Assembly: GCF_008364825.1 (NCBI RefSeq)
Contig: NZ_VTTO01000002.1
Location: 558,001 to 622,000, forward strand
Direction: 5' to 3'
Length of the DNA: 64,000 nt
From: Azospirillum sp. B21
GTDB lineage: Bacteria > Pseudomonadota > Alphaproteobacteria > Azospirillales > Azospirillaceae
Part shown: in pieces, positions 35,716 to 44,299 of the stretch
Numbering within the stretch: the stretch's first letter is position 1
Layout: every line of letters begins with the position of its first letter
Position numbers and translations under genes: made by a program
The notes under the pieces: model-generated
What the model saw: only the letters and a program-made list of their open reading frames with translations
The model's database searches: none
Told to the model about the DNA's origin: nothing

Positions 35716-35951
35716 GGCGTTCGTCCCTTCGCGTTGGCGTCTCTCGCGGGGAACGGAAGCAAGAAGTGAGCCACACGGGGCGAGGGGGGCGGTGTAAAGG
35801 GGCAGCGCTTTGTTTTCACTGCGGGAAAACCTGTCTGCCGGGACAGGAACTGACGGGATGGACAATGTTCGGGCCGGGCGCTGCTCCGGCAGACGCACAA
35901 TTTTCGGGCCGGACCTGTCCCGTTGGTCAATTTTCAGGCAGTGGAAGGAGT

Positions 35952-35976
35952 ACCCTCTCCCGTCGCGGGAGAGGGT
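35952..35976. repeat. CCCTCTCCC-type hairpin, short copy
   Basis: ACCCTCTCCCG-TCG-CGGGAGAGGGT: an 11-base perfect stem with a three-base loop, immediately past the 3' end of the threonine dehydratase gene. It matches one hairpin of the larger elements at 13031 and 25406 and could act as a terminator for the minus-strand operon. Confidence 0.75.
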
Positions 35977-35983
35977 GTGGTGC

Positions 35984-37198
35984 TCACCCCACCTCGACCA
36001 TCAGCGTGGTCGGGTAGCCGGCGTCCTTCATGCGGGCGATCAGGGTCTCGACATGGGTCTGGTTGCGGGTTTCCAGGACCACGTCGACCTCCGCCATCTT
36101 CACCGGCACATTGTGGAACAGCCGCTGGTGGTGGACCTCGACGATGTTGGCGCCGGCCTCGCCCAGCAGGCGGGTGACGCGGGCGAGCGCGCCGGGGGCG
36201 TCGGTGATGCCGATGCGCAGGCGGACGATGCGGCCCTCATAGACCAGCCCGCGCATCAGCACCTGGGCCATGATGCGGGAGTCGATGTTGCCGCCCGACA
36301 GCACGATGCCGACCTTGCGGCCGCGGTAGCGCTCCGGATCCTCCAGCACGGCGGCCAGCGCCGCGGCGCCGGCCCCCTCGGCGACCTGCTTCTGCACGGT
36401 GGCGAGGCGGTAGACCGCTTCCTCCAGCCGCGCCTCGCCCACCTCCACCACGTCGTCGACCAGGGCGCGGATGATCGGCAGGGTCAGGGCGCCCGGCGCC
36501 TTCACCGCGATGCCCTCCGCCACCGTGGCGCCGCCGCAGGTGATCGGCTGTCCAGCCAGCGCCTGCCGCACGGCGGGGTAGAGGCTGCACTGGACGCCGA
36601 CGATCTCAAGGTCCGGCCGCAGCGCCTTGGCCGCCGTCGCCATGCCGGCGATCAGCCCGCCGCCGCCGATGGGGATCACCAGCACGTCGAGGTCCGGCAC
36701 ATCCTCCAGCAGCTCCAGCGCCGCGGTGCCCTGGCCGGCGGCCACCAGAGGGTCGTCATAGGGATGGACGAAGGTCAGCCCGTCGCGTGCAGCGAGGTCT
36801 TGGGCGAAGGCGGCGGCCTCGCTCAGCGTCTCACCATGCAGCTCGACGGTGGCGCCGAGATTCTCGGTGCGCTCCACCTTGGTGAAGGGGGTGAAGCCGG
36901 GCATGACGATGGTGGAGCGGATGCCGAGCCGTGTGGCGTGGCAGGCCACCGCCTGGGCATGGTTGCCGGCGGACATGGCGATGACGCCGGCGCGGCGCTC
37001 CGCCTCGCCCAGCGACAGCAGCTTGTTCAGCGCGCCGCGCTCCTTGAAGGACGACGTGGCGTGCAGGTTCTCCAGCTTCACGTGCAGCCGGCATCCCGCC
37101 ATGTCCCCCAGGCGGGGCGCCTCTACCGTGGGCGTCCGGGGCAGATGCCCCGCGATGCGCGCCGCGGCGGCGCGCACGTCCTCCAGAGTTATGGTCAT
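35984..37198 (-). CDS. ilvA: Threonine dehydratase with C-terminal ACT domain
   Basis: 404 residues of the fold-type II PLP family: PLP Lys in ATSSFKERGALNK, the phosphate-binding glycine loop IPIGGGGLIAGM and GIVLSGGNIDS. A C-terminal ACT regulatory domain starts near RLRIGITDAPGALARV. It deaminates L-threonine (and serine) to 2-ketobutyrate. The single ACT domain and length resemble the shorter, catabolic-like IlvA/TdcB-ACT type. It overlaps the upstream acylase gene by four bases. Confidence 0.92.
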   Translation of the reverse strand: MTITLEDVRAAAARIAGHLPRTPTVEAPRLGDMAGCRLHVKLENLHATSSFKERGALNKLLSLGEAERRAGVIAMSAGNHAQAVACHATRLGIRSTIVMPGFTPFTKVERTENLGATVELHGETLSEAAAFAQDLAARDGLTFVHPYDDPLVAAGQGTAALELLEDVPDLDVLVIPIGGGGLIAGMATAAKALRPDLEIVGVQCSLYPAVRQALAGQPITCGGATVAEGIAVKAPGALTLPIIRALVDDVVEVGEARLEEAVYRLATVQKQVAEGAGAAALAAVLEDPERYRGRKVGIVLSGGNIDSRIMAQVLMRGLVYEGRIVRLRIGITDAPGALARVTRLLGEAGANIVEVHHQRLFHNVPVKMAEVDVVLETRNQTHVETLIARMKDAGYPTTLMVEVG

Positions 37199-40008
37199 TT
37201 GTTGGTTGTCCCGGTGTTGCGTGGTGTGAGTGTCAGCACCTCCGCCCCTGCCGAGACCAGCGTGCCACGGTCGCCGGCCAGACGCAACGCGCCGCCGTCG
37301 CGCCACATCTCCACCAGATCGCCCCAATGGCGGGACCAGATGTTGCCGGACTGGCCGGTGGCGATCACGAAGCGGGAATTGTCCAGGTCGGCCAGATCAT
37401 AGACCGCGCGGAACCCGGCGCCATGGACATGGCGGAACGGATTCGTGGCGCTGCGGATGGTCGTCGAGCCGCGGTTGACGGTGAAAAAGTCGCCGTCGGT
37501 CTCCACCGACACATCCGCCATCCCGCCGATCAGCGGCAGGCGGCCCAGCATCCGGTGGGAGAGATCGGCCTTGTGGTCGTCGCCCCAGCGCCAGCTCTTC
37601 AGGCTGGAGCCGTGGCGCTCGGCCAGCGCCGGCATCGCGCTTTCCAGCGACCGGCCGATCATGTCGGCACAGCTTTCCTTCTGCGGGGTGGTGACGTCGT
37701 CGCACCAGTCCGGCCGGTCGTGAATGACACGGCGCAGCGCCTCCGGCCGCAGATCCCAGTAGGCGGCGAAGTCGGGACCCAACTCGTCGGCGAAGACCGC
37801 CCGCACCAGTTCCCGCAGCCACATGGTGAAGATCAGCGGCTCCGGCCGCTCGCGGTCCATCCGCCCGTCCCAGCCGCGCAGCAGCGCCGCCGCATCGCCG
37901 GCAAGGCCGGGAGGGGTCGGGTATTTCAGCAGTTCCGGCAGGAAATCGCGGGCGGGCAGCGAAACGATGTCCATCTGCTGGCGCGCCACATCCTCGACGG
38001 AATGGCGCCCGGCGCCCAGCATCTCGACGATGCGCCTGGCGCGCGACGGGTCCGGCCATTCGGTGGCGAGGCGGTAGGGATAGTCGCGCCCGACCACCGC
38101 GTTGTTGGCGTTGACGAACTGGCCCGACGGCGGGTTCACCGCCTGTGGCAGCGCGTAATAGGGCAGGAAGCCGGTCCAGTCATACTCGCCGGTCCAGCCC
38201 GGAACCGGCACGCGCCCGTCGCCCTTGCGGCGGATCGGCACCCGGCCGGGGGTGATGAAGCCGACCTCCCCGCTCACGTCGGCATAGACGACATTCTGCT
38301 GCGGGGCGACATGCAGGCGCAACGCGTCGCGCGCGGCTTCCGCCGTCGCGGCATGGTTCAGGCGGTACAGTGCCTCGGCGCTGGTGTCGTCGTCGGCAAG
38401 GCCTGGGAAGGACAGCGCCAGAACCGGGCCGGCGGAGCCGTCTGCCGGTGGGGCGTCTAGGTCGGAGATGACGGGTCCGTGGCGCGTGCCGCGCACGGTC
38501 AGCGTCTGCGGCGCCTCGTCGGCGACGGCGATGGTCTCGGCCCGCGTCTCGAAGGGCTCGCTGCCGTCGGGGGTCAGATAGCGGCTCGGGTCCCGCGGAT
38601 CCGGTTTCTCGACGAACAGGTCCTGGGTGTCGCTGTGGGTGGTGGTGAAGCCCCAGGCGACCTTGCCGTTGTGGCCGAGGATGGTCAGCGGCACGCCCGG
38701 CACCGTCGCCCCGGCGCTGGTGAAGCCCGGCGTCACGATGCGGGCGAGATACCAGAGGATCGGCGCCTCCAGCCCCAGATGCGGGTCGTTGGCGAGGATC
38801 GGCTTGCCGGTGGTGGTGCGCGCACCGGTCAGCACCCATTCGTTGGAGGCGGTGTCGAAGCCCATCTGCGGCAAGGCCGCCAGGGTGCGGCGCACCATCT
38901 CCCGCATGTCCATGCCGCGCAGCTCGCCGGCCAGCGTGGTAGGGGCACCGGGGGTGTCGGACGGGAACAGGTCGTCGATCTGCTGCGGCGACAGACGCTC
39001 CATCACGCGGGAGCGGAACAGCTCGTCTCGGTAATTGGCGGACAGCTGCAGCGCCATCAGCTTGGCCCAGACCAGGCTGTCGGCGACGGTCCAGGGCTCC
39101 GGCGTGTGGCGCAGAAGCTGGAATTCGAGCGGCAGCGCTTCGGAGCGCGTCTCAAGATAGGCGTTCACGCCCTCGGCATAGGCGTCGAAGGCGGCGCGGG
39201 CGTCGGGCGACAGGGTGGCGGCCATCGCCTCGGCCGAACGGCGGACCCCCAGCGTGCGCATCAAACGGTCGGTGCGTAGCGCGAAGTCGCCGTACTTGAC
39301 GCCGATCAGCTCGGCCAAGCGGCCGGCGCCGGCCCGGCGCATCGTCTCCATCTGCCACAGCCGGTCCTGGGCATGGGCATAGCCAAGCGCGCGGTAGGCG
39401 TCGCGCTCCGTCGCGGCGAAGATGTGGACGACGCCCCGGTCGTCGCGGACGATCTCCGCCGGGGCGCCGCTGCCGGGGATGGCGACGGTGCCGCTGGTCT
39501 GCGGCTGCTGCGCCCGCATCCACAGATAGGTGCCGAGCAGAGCCACCGGCGGCAGCAGCACCAGCAATCCTGCGACCGCGGCGACCTTGCCCCAGCGCCC
39601 GCGCGGCAGGCGGAAACGCGGACGGTTCGGCGGAGGCGCGGCATAGGGAGGCTGCGTGCCGTAGGCCGGCTGCCCGGCATAGGGCGGCACGGGCGGCGGC
39701 ACGGGCTGCTGCGGATAGGGGGGCGGGGCGGGCGGATAGCTGCCGGGTGGGTAGCCGCCTGGGGGATAGCCGCCTGGGGGATAGCCGTTCGACGGATCGA
39801 CCGGCTGCTGCGGCGCCTGCGGATAGGGGGTGCCGGGATAGGGCGCGCCCGGATATGGGACCGGCCCCTGCTGCGGCTGATGCGGCGGATAGCCGGCGGG
39901 GGGAGGCGCGGCAGGCGGAGGAGCGGGGCGGGACAGCGCCCGCGCCAGGGCGGCGCGGAGGTGGAAAGCGCAGGTCTCGCCGGCGCGGATCAGGGAACGG
40001 CGCAGCAT
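37195..40008 (-). CDS. Penicillin acylase family protein with Pro/Tyr-rich cytoplasmic head
   Basis: About 937 residues. Residues 28-130 are an extreme Pro/Gly/Tyr/Gln-rich stretch with PPGGYPPGGYPPGSYPP-like repeats. One membrane segment follows (AAVAGLLVLLPPVALLGTYL), then an N-terminal-nucleophile hydrolase of the penicillin amidase family. The likely processing site and nucleophile Ser is in DTASNEWVLTG, with LANDPHLGLEAP, GHNGKVAWGFTT and FVNANN further on. The enzyme would be anchored with its catalytic part outside the cytoplasm. Family members cleave amide bonds, including acyl-homoserine lactones. ATG at 40008; a GTG is one codon earlier. Confidence 0.88.
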   Translation of the reverse strand: MLRRSLIRAGETCAFHLRAALARALSRPAPPPAAPPPAGYPPHQPQQGPVPYPGAPYPGTPYPQAPQQPVDPSNGYPPGGYPPGGYPPGSYPPAPPPYPQQPVPPPVPPYAGQPAYGTQPPYAAPPPNRPRFRLPRGRWGKVAAVAGLLVLLPPVALLGTYLWMRAQQPQTSGTVAIPGSGAPAEIVRDDRGVVHIFAATERDAYRALGYAHAQDRLWQMETMRRAGAGRLAELIGVKYGDFALRTDRLMRTLGVRRSAEAMAATLSPDARAAFDAYAEGVNAYLETRSEALPLEFQLLRHTPEPWTVADSLVWAKLMALQLSANYRDELFRSRVMERLSPQQIDDLFPSDTPGAPTTLAGELRGMDMREMVRRTLAALPQMGFDTASNEWVLTGARTTTGKPILANDPHLGLEAPILWYLARIVTPGFTSAGATVPGVPLTILGHNGKVAWGFTTTHSDTQDLFVEKPDPRDPSRYLTPDGSEPFETRAETIAVADEAPQTLTVRGTRHGPVISDLDAPPADGSAGPVLALSFPGLADDDTSAEALYRLNHAATAEAARDALRLHVAPQQNVVYADVSGEVGFITPGRVPIRRKGDGRVPVPGWTGEYDWTGFLPYYALPQAVNPPSGQFVNANNAVVGRDYPYRLATEWPDPSRARRIVEMLGAGRHSVEDVARQQMDIVSLPARDFLPELLKYPTPPGLAGDAAALLRGWDGRMDRERPEPLIFTMWLRELVRAVFADELGPDFAAYWDLRPEALRRVIHDRPDWCDDVTTPQKESCADMIGRSLESAMPALAERHGSSLKSWRWGDDHKADLSHRMLGRLPLIGGMADVSVETDGDFFTVNRGSTTIRSATNPFRHVHGAGFRAVYDLADLDNSRFVIATGQSGNIWSRHWGDLVEMWRDGGALRLAGDRGTLVSAGAEVLTLTPRNTGTTNK

Positions 40009-40158
40009 CACGGTCCGTGGGAGAAAATGGGGCGGCGACGGGCGGGGGCCGCCGGAGGCTCGTTCGGGTGGCGGATGCTAGTTGCCGGCCGCCCGTGCGT
40101 CCAGGGCTGCATGGGTGGAGTGGAGCGCTTTTTCGGACCTGAACCTGCAGGCCGCCCC

Positions 40159-42564
40159 TCAGGCAGCCGACGTCAGGATTTCCCGCAGCATGGGGGCGGA
40201 CACCGGCTTGTGGATCAGGCGGTGGCCGCTGCGCTGGACCTCGGCGATGCGGGCGGGGTCGGTGTCGCCGGTCAGCACCACGGCGGGAACGCGCACGCCG
40301 CAGACGCCGTAGATGTCGCGGATCGCCTCCACGCCGGTGCGGCCTTCGCGCAGGCGGTAATCGGCGACGATCATCGCCGGCTGCCGGCCCAGGTTCAGCA
40401 GCGATTCGATCGCCTCGTCGGCCGACACGGCGGCGACCACGTCGTATCCCCATTCCTCCAGCATCGCGCGCATGCTCAGCAGGATGATGGTGTCGTCGTC
40501 GACCACCACGATCAGGCCCTTCGCGCGCGCCGGCTCCACCGGCAGACGCACCGGCTTCGGGATCGGGCGCGGCACCGCCGCCGGCAGGTCGAGGAAGAAG
40601 CCGCTGCCCCGCTCGGGCGTTGAACGCACGGTCACCCCGTGCTCCAGCAGCCCGGCCAGCCGCCGCACGATCGCCAGCCCAAGGCCGAGGCCCTTGCGCC
40701 GGTCGCGCTCCGGGTTGGCAAGCTGGGTGAACTCCTGGAAGATGTCCTGGGTCTTGTCGGCGGGAATGCCGATGCCCTGGTCCAGCACCGCCAGCCGCAG
40801 CCCGCCGCCGCGATGCAGGCAGCCGAGCAGGATGTGGCCGCGTTCGGTGTAGCGGATCGCGTTCTCGATCAGGTTACGCAGGATGCGCTCCAGCAGGGCC
40901 GGATCGCTGCTGGTCCAGGCGGAGGTCGGGACATGGCGCAGCACCAGACCCGATTCCGCCGCGCGGATGCGGTATTCCTCCGCCAGACGGTCCAGCAGGG
41001 GGCCGAGCGCGAAATCGGTGACGCCGGGCTTCACCACCCCTGCATCCAGGCGCGAGACATCCAGCAGGCTGTCCAGCATCACCCGCAGGCCGGTCAGCGA
41101 TTCGGTCATGCTGGCCAGCAGCGGGGCGGTCGGGTGGTCCTCCAGCTTGTCCGATAACGCGTGGGCGAAGAAGAACAGCGACTGCAGCGGTTGGCGCAGG
41201 TCGTGGCTGGCGGCGGCCAGGAACTTCGTCTTGGCGCGGTCTGCGCGCTGGGCGTCGTCGCGGGCGCGCAACGCCTCGATCCGCGCGGCTTCCGCCTCGT
41301 CGCGGGCGCGCAGGATCGCCTCCTCCGCCGCCTTGCGGGCGGTGATGTCGCGCATGATCCCGGTGTACATGCGCCGCTTGCCGACATGCCATTCGCCGAC
41401 CGACAGGTCGAGCGGGAAGGTGGTTCCGTCCTTGCGCAGCCCTTCCACCTCGCGGCCGATGCCGACGATCCGCCGCTCTCCCGTGCGGTGGTAGCGGTCG
41501 AGATAGCCGTCATGGGCGGTGCGGTAGGGCTCCGGCATCAGCATCTTGACGTTGCGGCCGATCACCTCGTCGGCGCGGTAGCCGAAGGTCTTCTCCGCGG
41601 CATGGTTGAAGGACTGAACGGTGCCGCGGTCGTCGATCAGGATGATGGGATCGACCGCGGTGTCGACGATGGCGCGGTAGCGCGCCTCCTGCTCCGCCGA
41701 GCGGTCCGCCTGCTGCCGGCGGTCGAGCAGGGAGGACAGCAGGGCGAGGCACAGCAGCAACAGCGTCCCGAGCCCGGTCATGATGGCGAGAAGGGTGGAG
41801 GACAACGCGATTCCCTGGCCCGTGGCCGTCATCCCCGGTTGGTGTCCTGCCTGATGGGCGGGCGCCAGGGCCGGTCCGGCGGCGCTCAGCTCCGTCACCG
41901 GCTCCATGCCCGCCGCGGCCATGCCGGTATAATGCATCGTCACCACGCCCAGTCCCAGCAGGACGGCGCCGGCGGCGCGCTGCAGCGGGCGCCGGGTGCG
42001 GAAGGCCAGCCACAAGGCCGCGGTCGAGGCGACGATGGCGACGGCGACGGAGACGGCGACCAGAAGGAGGTCGTAGGACAGTTCCATGTCCATGCGCATG
42101 CCCGCCATTCCCACATAGTGCATGCCGACGATGCCGAGACCGGTGAGTGTTCCGGCAACGCCGAGGGTGAAGCGGTGCGGCCGGTTGCGGGCCACGGCGA
42201 ACAGCCCGGCGCCCGATACGGCCACCGCCAGCAGGAAGGACAGCGCGGTCAGTCCGGCGTCGTAGCCGATCGGCACGTCGCTGCGGTAGGCCAGCATGCC
42301 GATGAAGTGCATCGACCAGATCCCGGCGCCCAGCGCCAGCGCCGCACCGGCCAGCCGCCGCACGTCGCCGCGGTCATTCCGTACATTGCCCTCGCCGATA
42401 CGGGCATGATTCGCCAAATCCAGGGCGACGTAACCGCCGAAGACGGCGATGACGTAGGATAAGGCGACGAGCAGTGGGTCGTATTGGCCTGGCACGGGAG
42501 TCGTGGTGGGTTGTGCGGATCGATCGGGTTTGTAGCGATATCGTTTGCATATGTGCGGAGACAA
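40159..42564 (-). CDS. MHYT-PAS hybrid sensor kinase with FixL-like heme PAS
   Basis: About 801 residues. Seven membrane segments form an MHYT domain, with its signatures MHFIGM, MHYVGM and MHYTGM. A PAS domain (about 300-420) closely follows rhizobial FixL: NVKMLMPEPYRTAHDGYLDRY includes His 351 at the heme-ligand position, and RIVGIGREVEG keeps the regulatory Arg (about 371). Then come HisKA (AASHDLRQPLQSL), HATPase (NLIENAIRYTERG, GLGLGLAIVRRL) and a receiver (acceptor Asp in MIVADYRLREG). MHYT is proposed, and FixL known, to sense diatomic gases. The TTG start at 42564 is weakly supported. Confidence 0.9.
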   Translation of the reverse strand: MSPHICKRYRYKPDRSAQPTTTPVPGQYDPLLVALSYVIAVFGGYVALDLANHARIGEGNVRNDRGDVRRLAGAALALGAGIWSMHFIGMLAYRSDVPIGYDAGLTALSFLLAVAVSGAGLFAVARNRPHRFTLGVAGTLTGLGIVGMHYVGMAGMRMDMELSYDLLLVAVSVAVAIVASTAALWLAFRTRRPLQRAAGAVLLGLGVVTMHYTGMAAAGMEPVTELSAAGPALAPAHQAGHQPGMTATGQGIALSSTLLAIMTGLGTLLLLCLALLSSLLDRRQQADRSAEQEARYRAIVDTAVDPIILIDDRGTVQSFNHAAEKTFGYRADEVIGRNVKMLMPEPYRTAHDGYLDRYHRTGERRIVGIGREVEGLRKDGTTFPLDLSVGEWHVGKRRMYTGIMRDITARKAAEEAILRARDEAEAARIEALRARDDAQRADRAKTKFLAAASHDLRQPLQSLFFFAHALSDKLEDHPTAPLLASMTESLTGLRVMLDSLLDVSRLDAGVVKPGVTDFALGPLLDRLAEEYRIRAAESGLVLRHVPTSAWTSSDPALLERILRNLIENAIRYTERGHILLGCLHRGGGLRLAVLDQGIGIPADKTQDIFQEFTQLANPERDRRKGLGLGLAIVRRLAGLLEHGVTVRSTPERGSGFFLDLPAAVPRPIPKPVRLPVEPARAKGLIVVVDDDTIILLSMRAMLEEWGYDVVAAVSADEAIESLLNLGRQPAMIVADYRLREGRTGVEAIRDIYGVCGVRVPAVVLTGDTDPARIAEVQRSGHRLIHKPVSAPMLREILTSAA

Positions 42565-42653
42565 TTGGGTGGACAGTGCCAGTCCCTTCCTACGAACGAA
42601 AGGCTCGCCTTGGTGGTAGACTGCGACCTACGCCGTCCGGCGGGATATGACGG

Positions 42654-43247
42654 ATGAACAGGCGCTCCCCCTCCGGGCAGCCACATGACCCTGATTCTCC
42701 CGAACGGTCGGCTCCTTCTCGCTCCCGTTCGGGCTCGTTGGCGGGCCGCCTGCTGCGTCCGGTGGGGACGCTGGCGGCGCTGGTGTACTTCCTTCTGGAT
42801 GCGCTGGCCTACTGGGTGGTGCGGCCTGTCCTGCGCCGGATCGCACGACTTCCGGTCTTCGCACGCGTCGGCCGTCGGATCGGCGCCTGGATCGCCGGAC
42901 TGGGGCCTTACCCGTCGCTGGTGCTCGTCATGGTGCCGCTCGCCCTGTTGGAGCCGGCGAAGCCCATCGGGGCGTGGCTGTTCGCTACCGGCCGGCCCTT
43001 GTCCGGCGCCGCCGTGATTGCCGGGGCGGAGCTGGTGAAGATCACCCTGGTGGAGCGGCTGTTCCACATCGCCAAGCCGAAACTGCTGACCATCGGCTGG
43101 TTCGCGCGGGGCTATGGGTGGGTGACCGCATGGCTGGCCTGGCTGAAGGAGACGGCTCCCGCCCGCGCCGCCCGCCGCCTGCTGCGCGGGCTGCGGCGAG
43201 TCGCGCGCCGGATATCCCTGATGGTGCGGCGGGCGGCGGGGCGGTGA
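42654..43247 (+). CDS. Conserved-looking membrane-associated protein of unknown function
   Basis: 197 residues, very basic at both ends, with two or three hydrophobic helices (TLAALVYFLLDALAYWVV, YPSLVLVMVPLALLEPAKPIG, LSGAAVIAGAELVKITLVERLF). Similar short proteins of this shape are common in alphaproteobacteria, but I cannot assign a function. It stands alone between a divergent kinase gene and a convergent cobD gene. The ATG at 42654 lacks an obvious ribosome site. Confidence 0.7.
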   Translation: MNRRSPSGQPHDPDSPERSAPSRSRSGSLAGRLLRPVGTLAALVYFLLDALAYWVVRPVLRRIARLPVFARVGRRIGAWIAGLGPYPSLVLVMVPLALLEPAKPIGAWLFATGRPLSGAAVIAGAELVKITLVERLFHIAKPKLLTIGWFARGYGWVTAWLAWLKETAPARAARRLLRGLRRVARRISLMVRRAAGR

Positions 43248-43267
43248 CGGATCAGCGGCCCGGCGGA

Positions 43268-44230
43268 TCAGCCCAGCAGCGCCAGCACCAGCGCTCCGCC
43301 GACCAGCAGAACGCAGGCGCGGCGGTAGAGCGCCAGCGCGCGGCCGATGTCGGACGGGGTCGCGGCGGTGCGGCCGGCGCCGAGCCAGACATCCTCGATG
43401 CGGGTGGCGCCATAGACGCGCGGGCCGCCCAGCCGCAGGTCGAGCGCGCCGGCCATCGCCGCTTCCGGCCAGCCGGCGTTGGGGGAGCGGTGACGGTGGG
43501 CGTCCTGCCGCACGGACCGCCACGCCTGCCGCGGGTCGGCCCCCTCCATCATCCAGGCCGCCCCGACCAGCAGCAGGGCGGTCAGGCGGGAGCCCGGCAA
43601 ATTGACCAGATCGTCCAGCCGCGCCGCCGCCCAGCCGAAGGCCTCGTGCCGCGGCGTGCGGTGGCCGATCATGCTGTCGGCGGTGTTGATCGCCTTGTAG
43701 AGCGCCAGTCCCGGCAGGCCACCCACCAGCAGCCAGAAGGCCGGCGCCACCACCCCGTCGGAGAAGTTCTCCGCAAGGCTTTCGATGGCGGCGCGGGCGA
43801 CGGCCGGCTCGTCCAGCGTGGCGGGGTTGCGGCCGACGATCATCGACACCGCCTTGCGCGCGCCCTCCAGCCCGCCTGTGCGGAAGCCGTCGGCGACCGC
43901 CGCCACATGATCGTGCAGGCTGCGCTGGGCCAGCAGGGTGGAGGCGAGTGCCGCCTCGATCAGCCAGCCGAAGGGAAGCAGCCGGCAGGCCCAGGCCACC
44001 GCCACCGCCACGCCCCCCACCGTCAGCAGCAGCACCACCAGCGCCAGCACGCCGAATGCCTTGCGCCGGCCGAAACCGTCATCCTCGCGATTGAGTGCGC
44101 CATCAAGCTGCGCGATAAGCGCACCGATCCACACCACCGGGTGGCGGATGCGGGTATAGAGTGGGTCCGGATAGCCGGCCACCGCCTCGATGACGAGCGC
44201 GGCGGCGAGCAGGAAGGGATGAAGCGGCAC
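43268..44230 (-). CDS. cobD: Adenosylcobinamide-phosphate synthase
   Basis: About 320 residues of the CobD/CbiB membrane family, the usual length. Marks are GYPDPLYTRIRHPVVWIG near the start, RNPATLDEPAVARAAIESLAEN, NFSDGVVAPAFW, INTADSMIGHR and YPxP-like PNAGWPEAAMAGAL. It joins the aminopropanol arm to adenosylcobyric acid in cobalamin synthesis. The GTG at 44230 is the only suitable start; longer frames upstream are antisense to the divergent cobC. Confidence 0.92.
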   Translation of the reverse strand: MPLHPFLLAAALVIEAVAGYPDPLYTRIRHPVVWIGALIAQLDGALNREDDGFGRRKAFGVLALVVLLLTVGGVAVAVAWACRLLPFGWLIEAALASTLLAQRSLHDHVAAVADGFRTGGLEGARKAVSMIVGRNPATLDEPAVARAAIESLAENFSDGVVAPAFWLLVGGLPGLALYKAINTADSMIGHRTPRHEAFGWAAARLDDLVNLPGSRLTALLLVGAAWMMEGADPRQAWRSVRQDAHRHRSPNAGWPEAAMAGALDLRLGGPRVYGATRIEDVWLGAGRTAATPSDIGRALALYRRACVLLVGGALVLALLG

Positions 44231-44299
44231 GGGCGGGACGTTCCAGCGGATGGGGCGGCCGGCTGGCCGCGCGAGGGTGGGCGTGAAGGAGGCGCGATC

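Noticed and set aside
35716..35898. Longer start for the ABC ATPase gene at 35898
   Set aside because: The additional 61 residues are unconserved and lack a ribosome site, while the GTG at 35715 has GAAGGGA upstream.
31716..35960. A thiamine-pyrophosphate riboswitch for the NMT1/ThiY-type importer
   Set aside because: The conserved CTGAGA and ACCTGATCTGG-type segments were looked for upstream of the operon and not found.
44231..44299. Cobalamin riboswitch between cobD and cobC
   Set aside because: The 69-base spacer is too short for the full element and shows no B12-box-like sequence.
42974..44299. Extension of cobC upstream to 42974
   Set aside because: This stretch runs antisense through cobD and in another frame of the membrane-protein gene; the strong ribosome site at 44285-44292 marks the real start.
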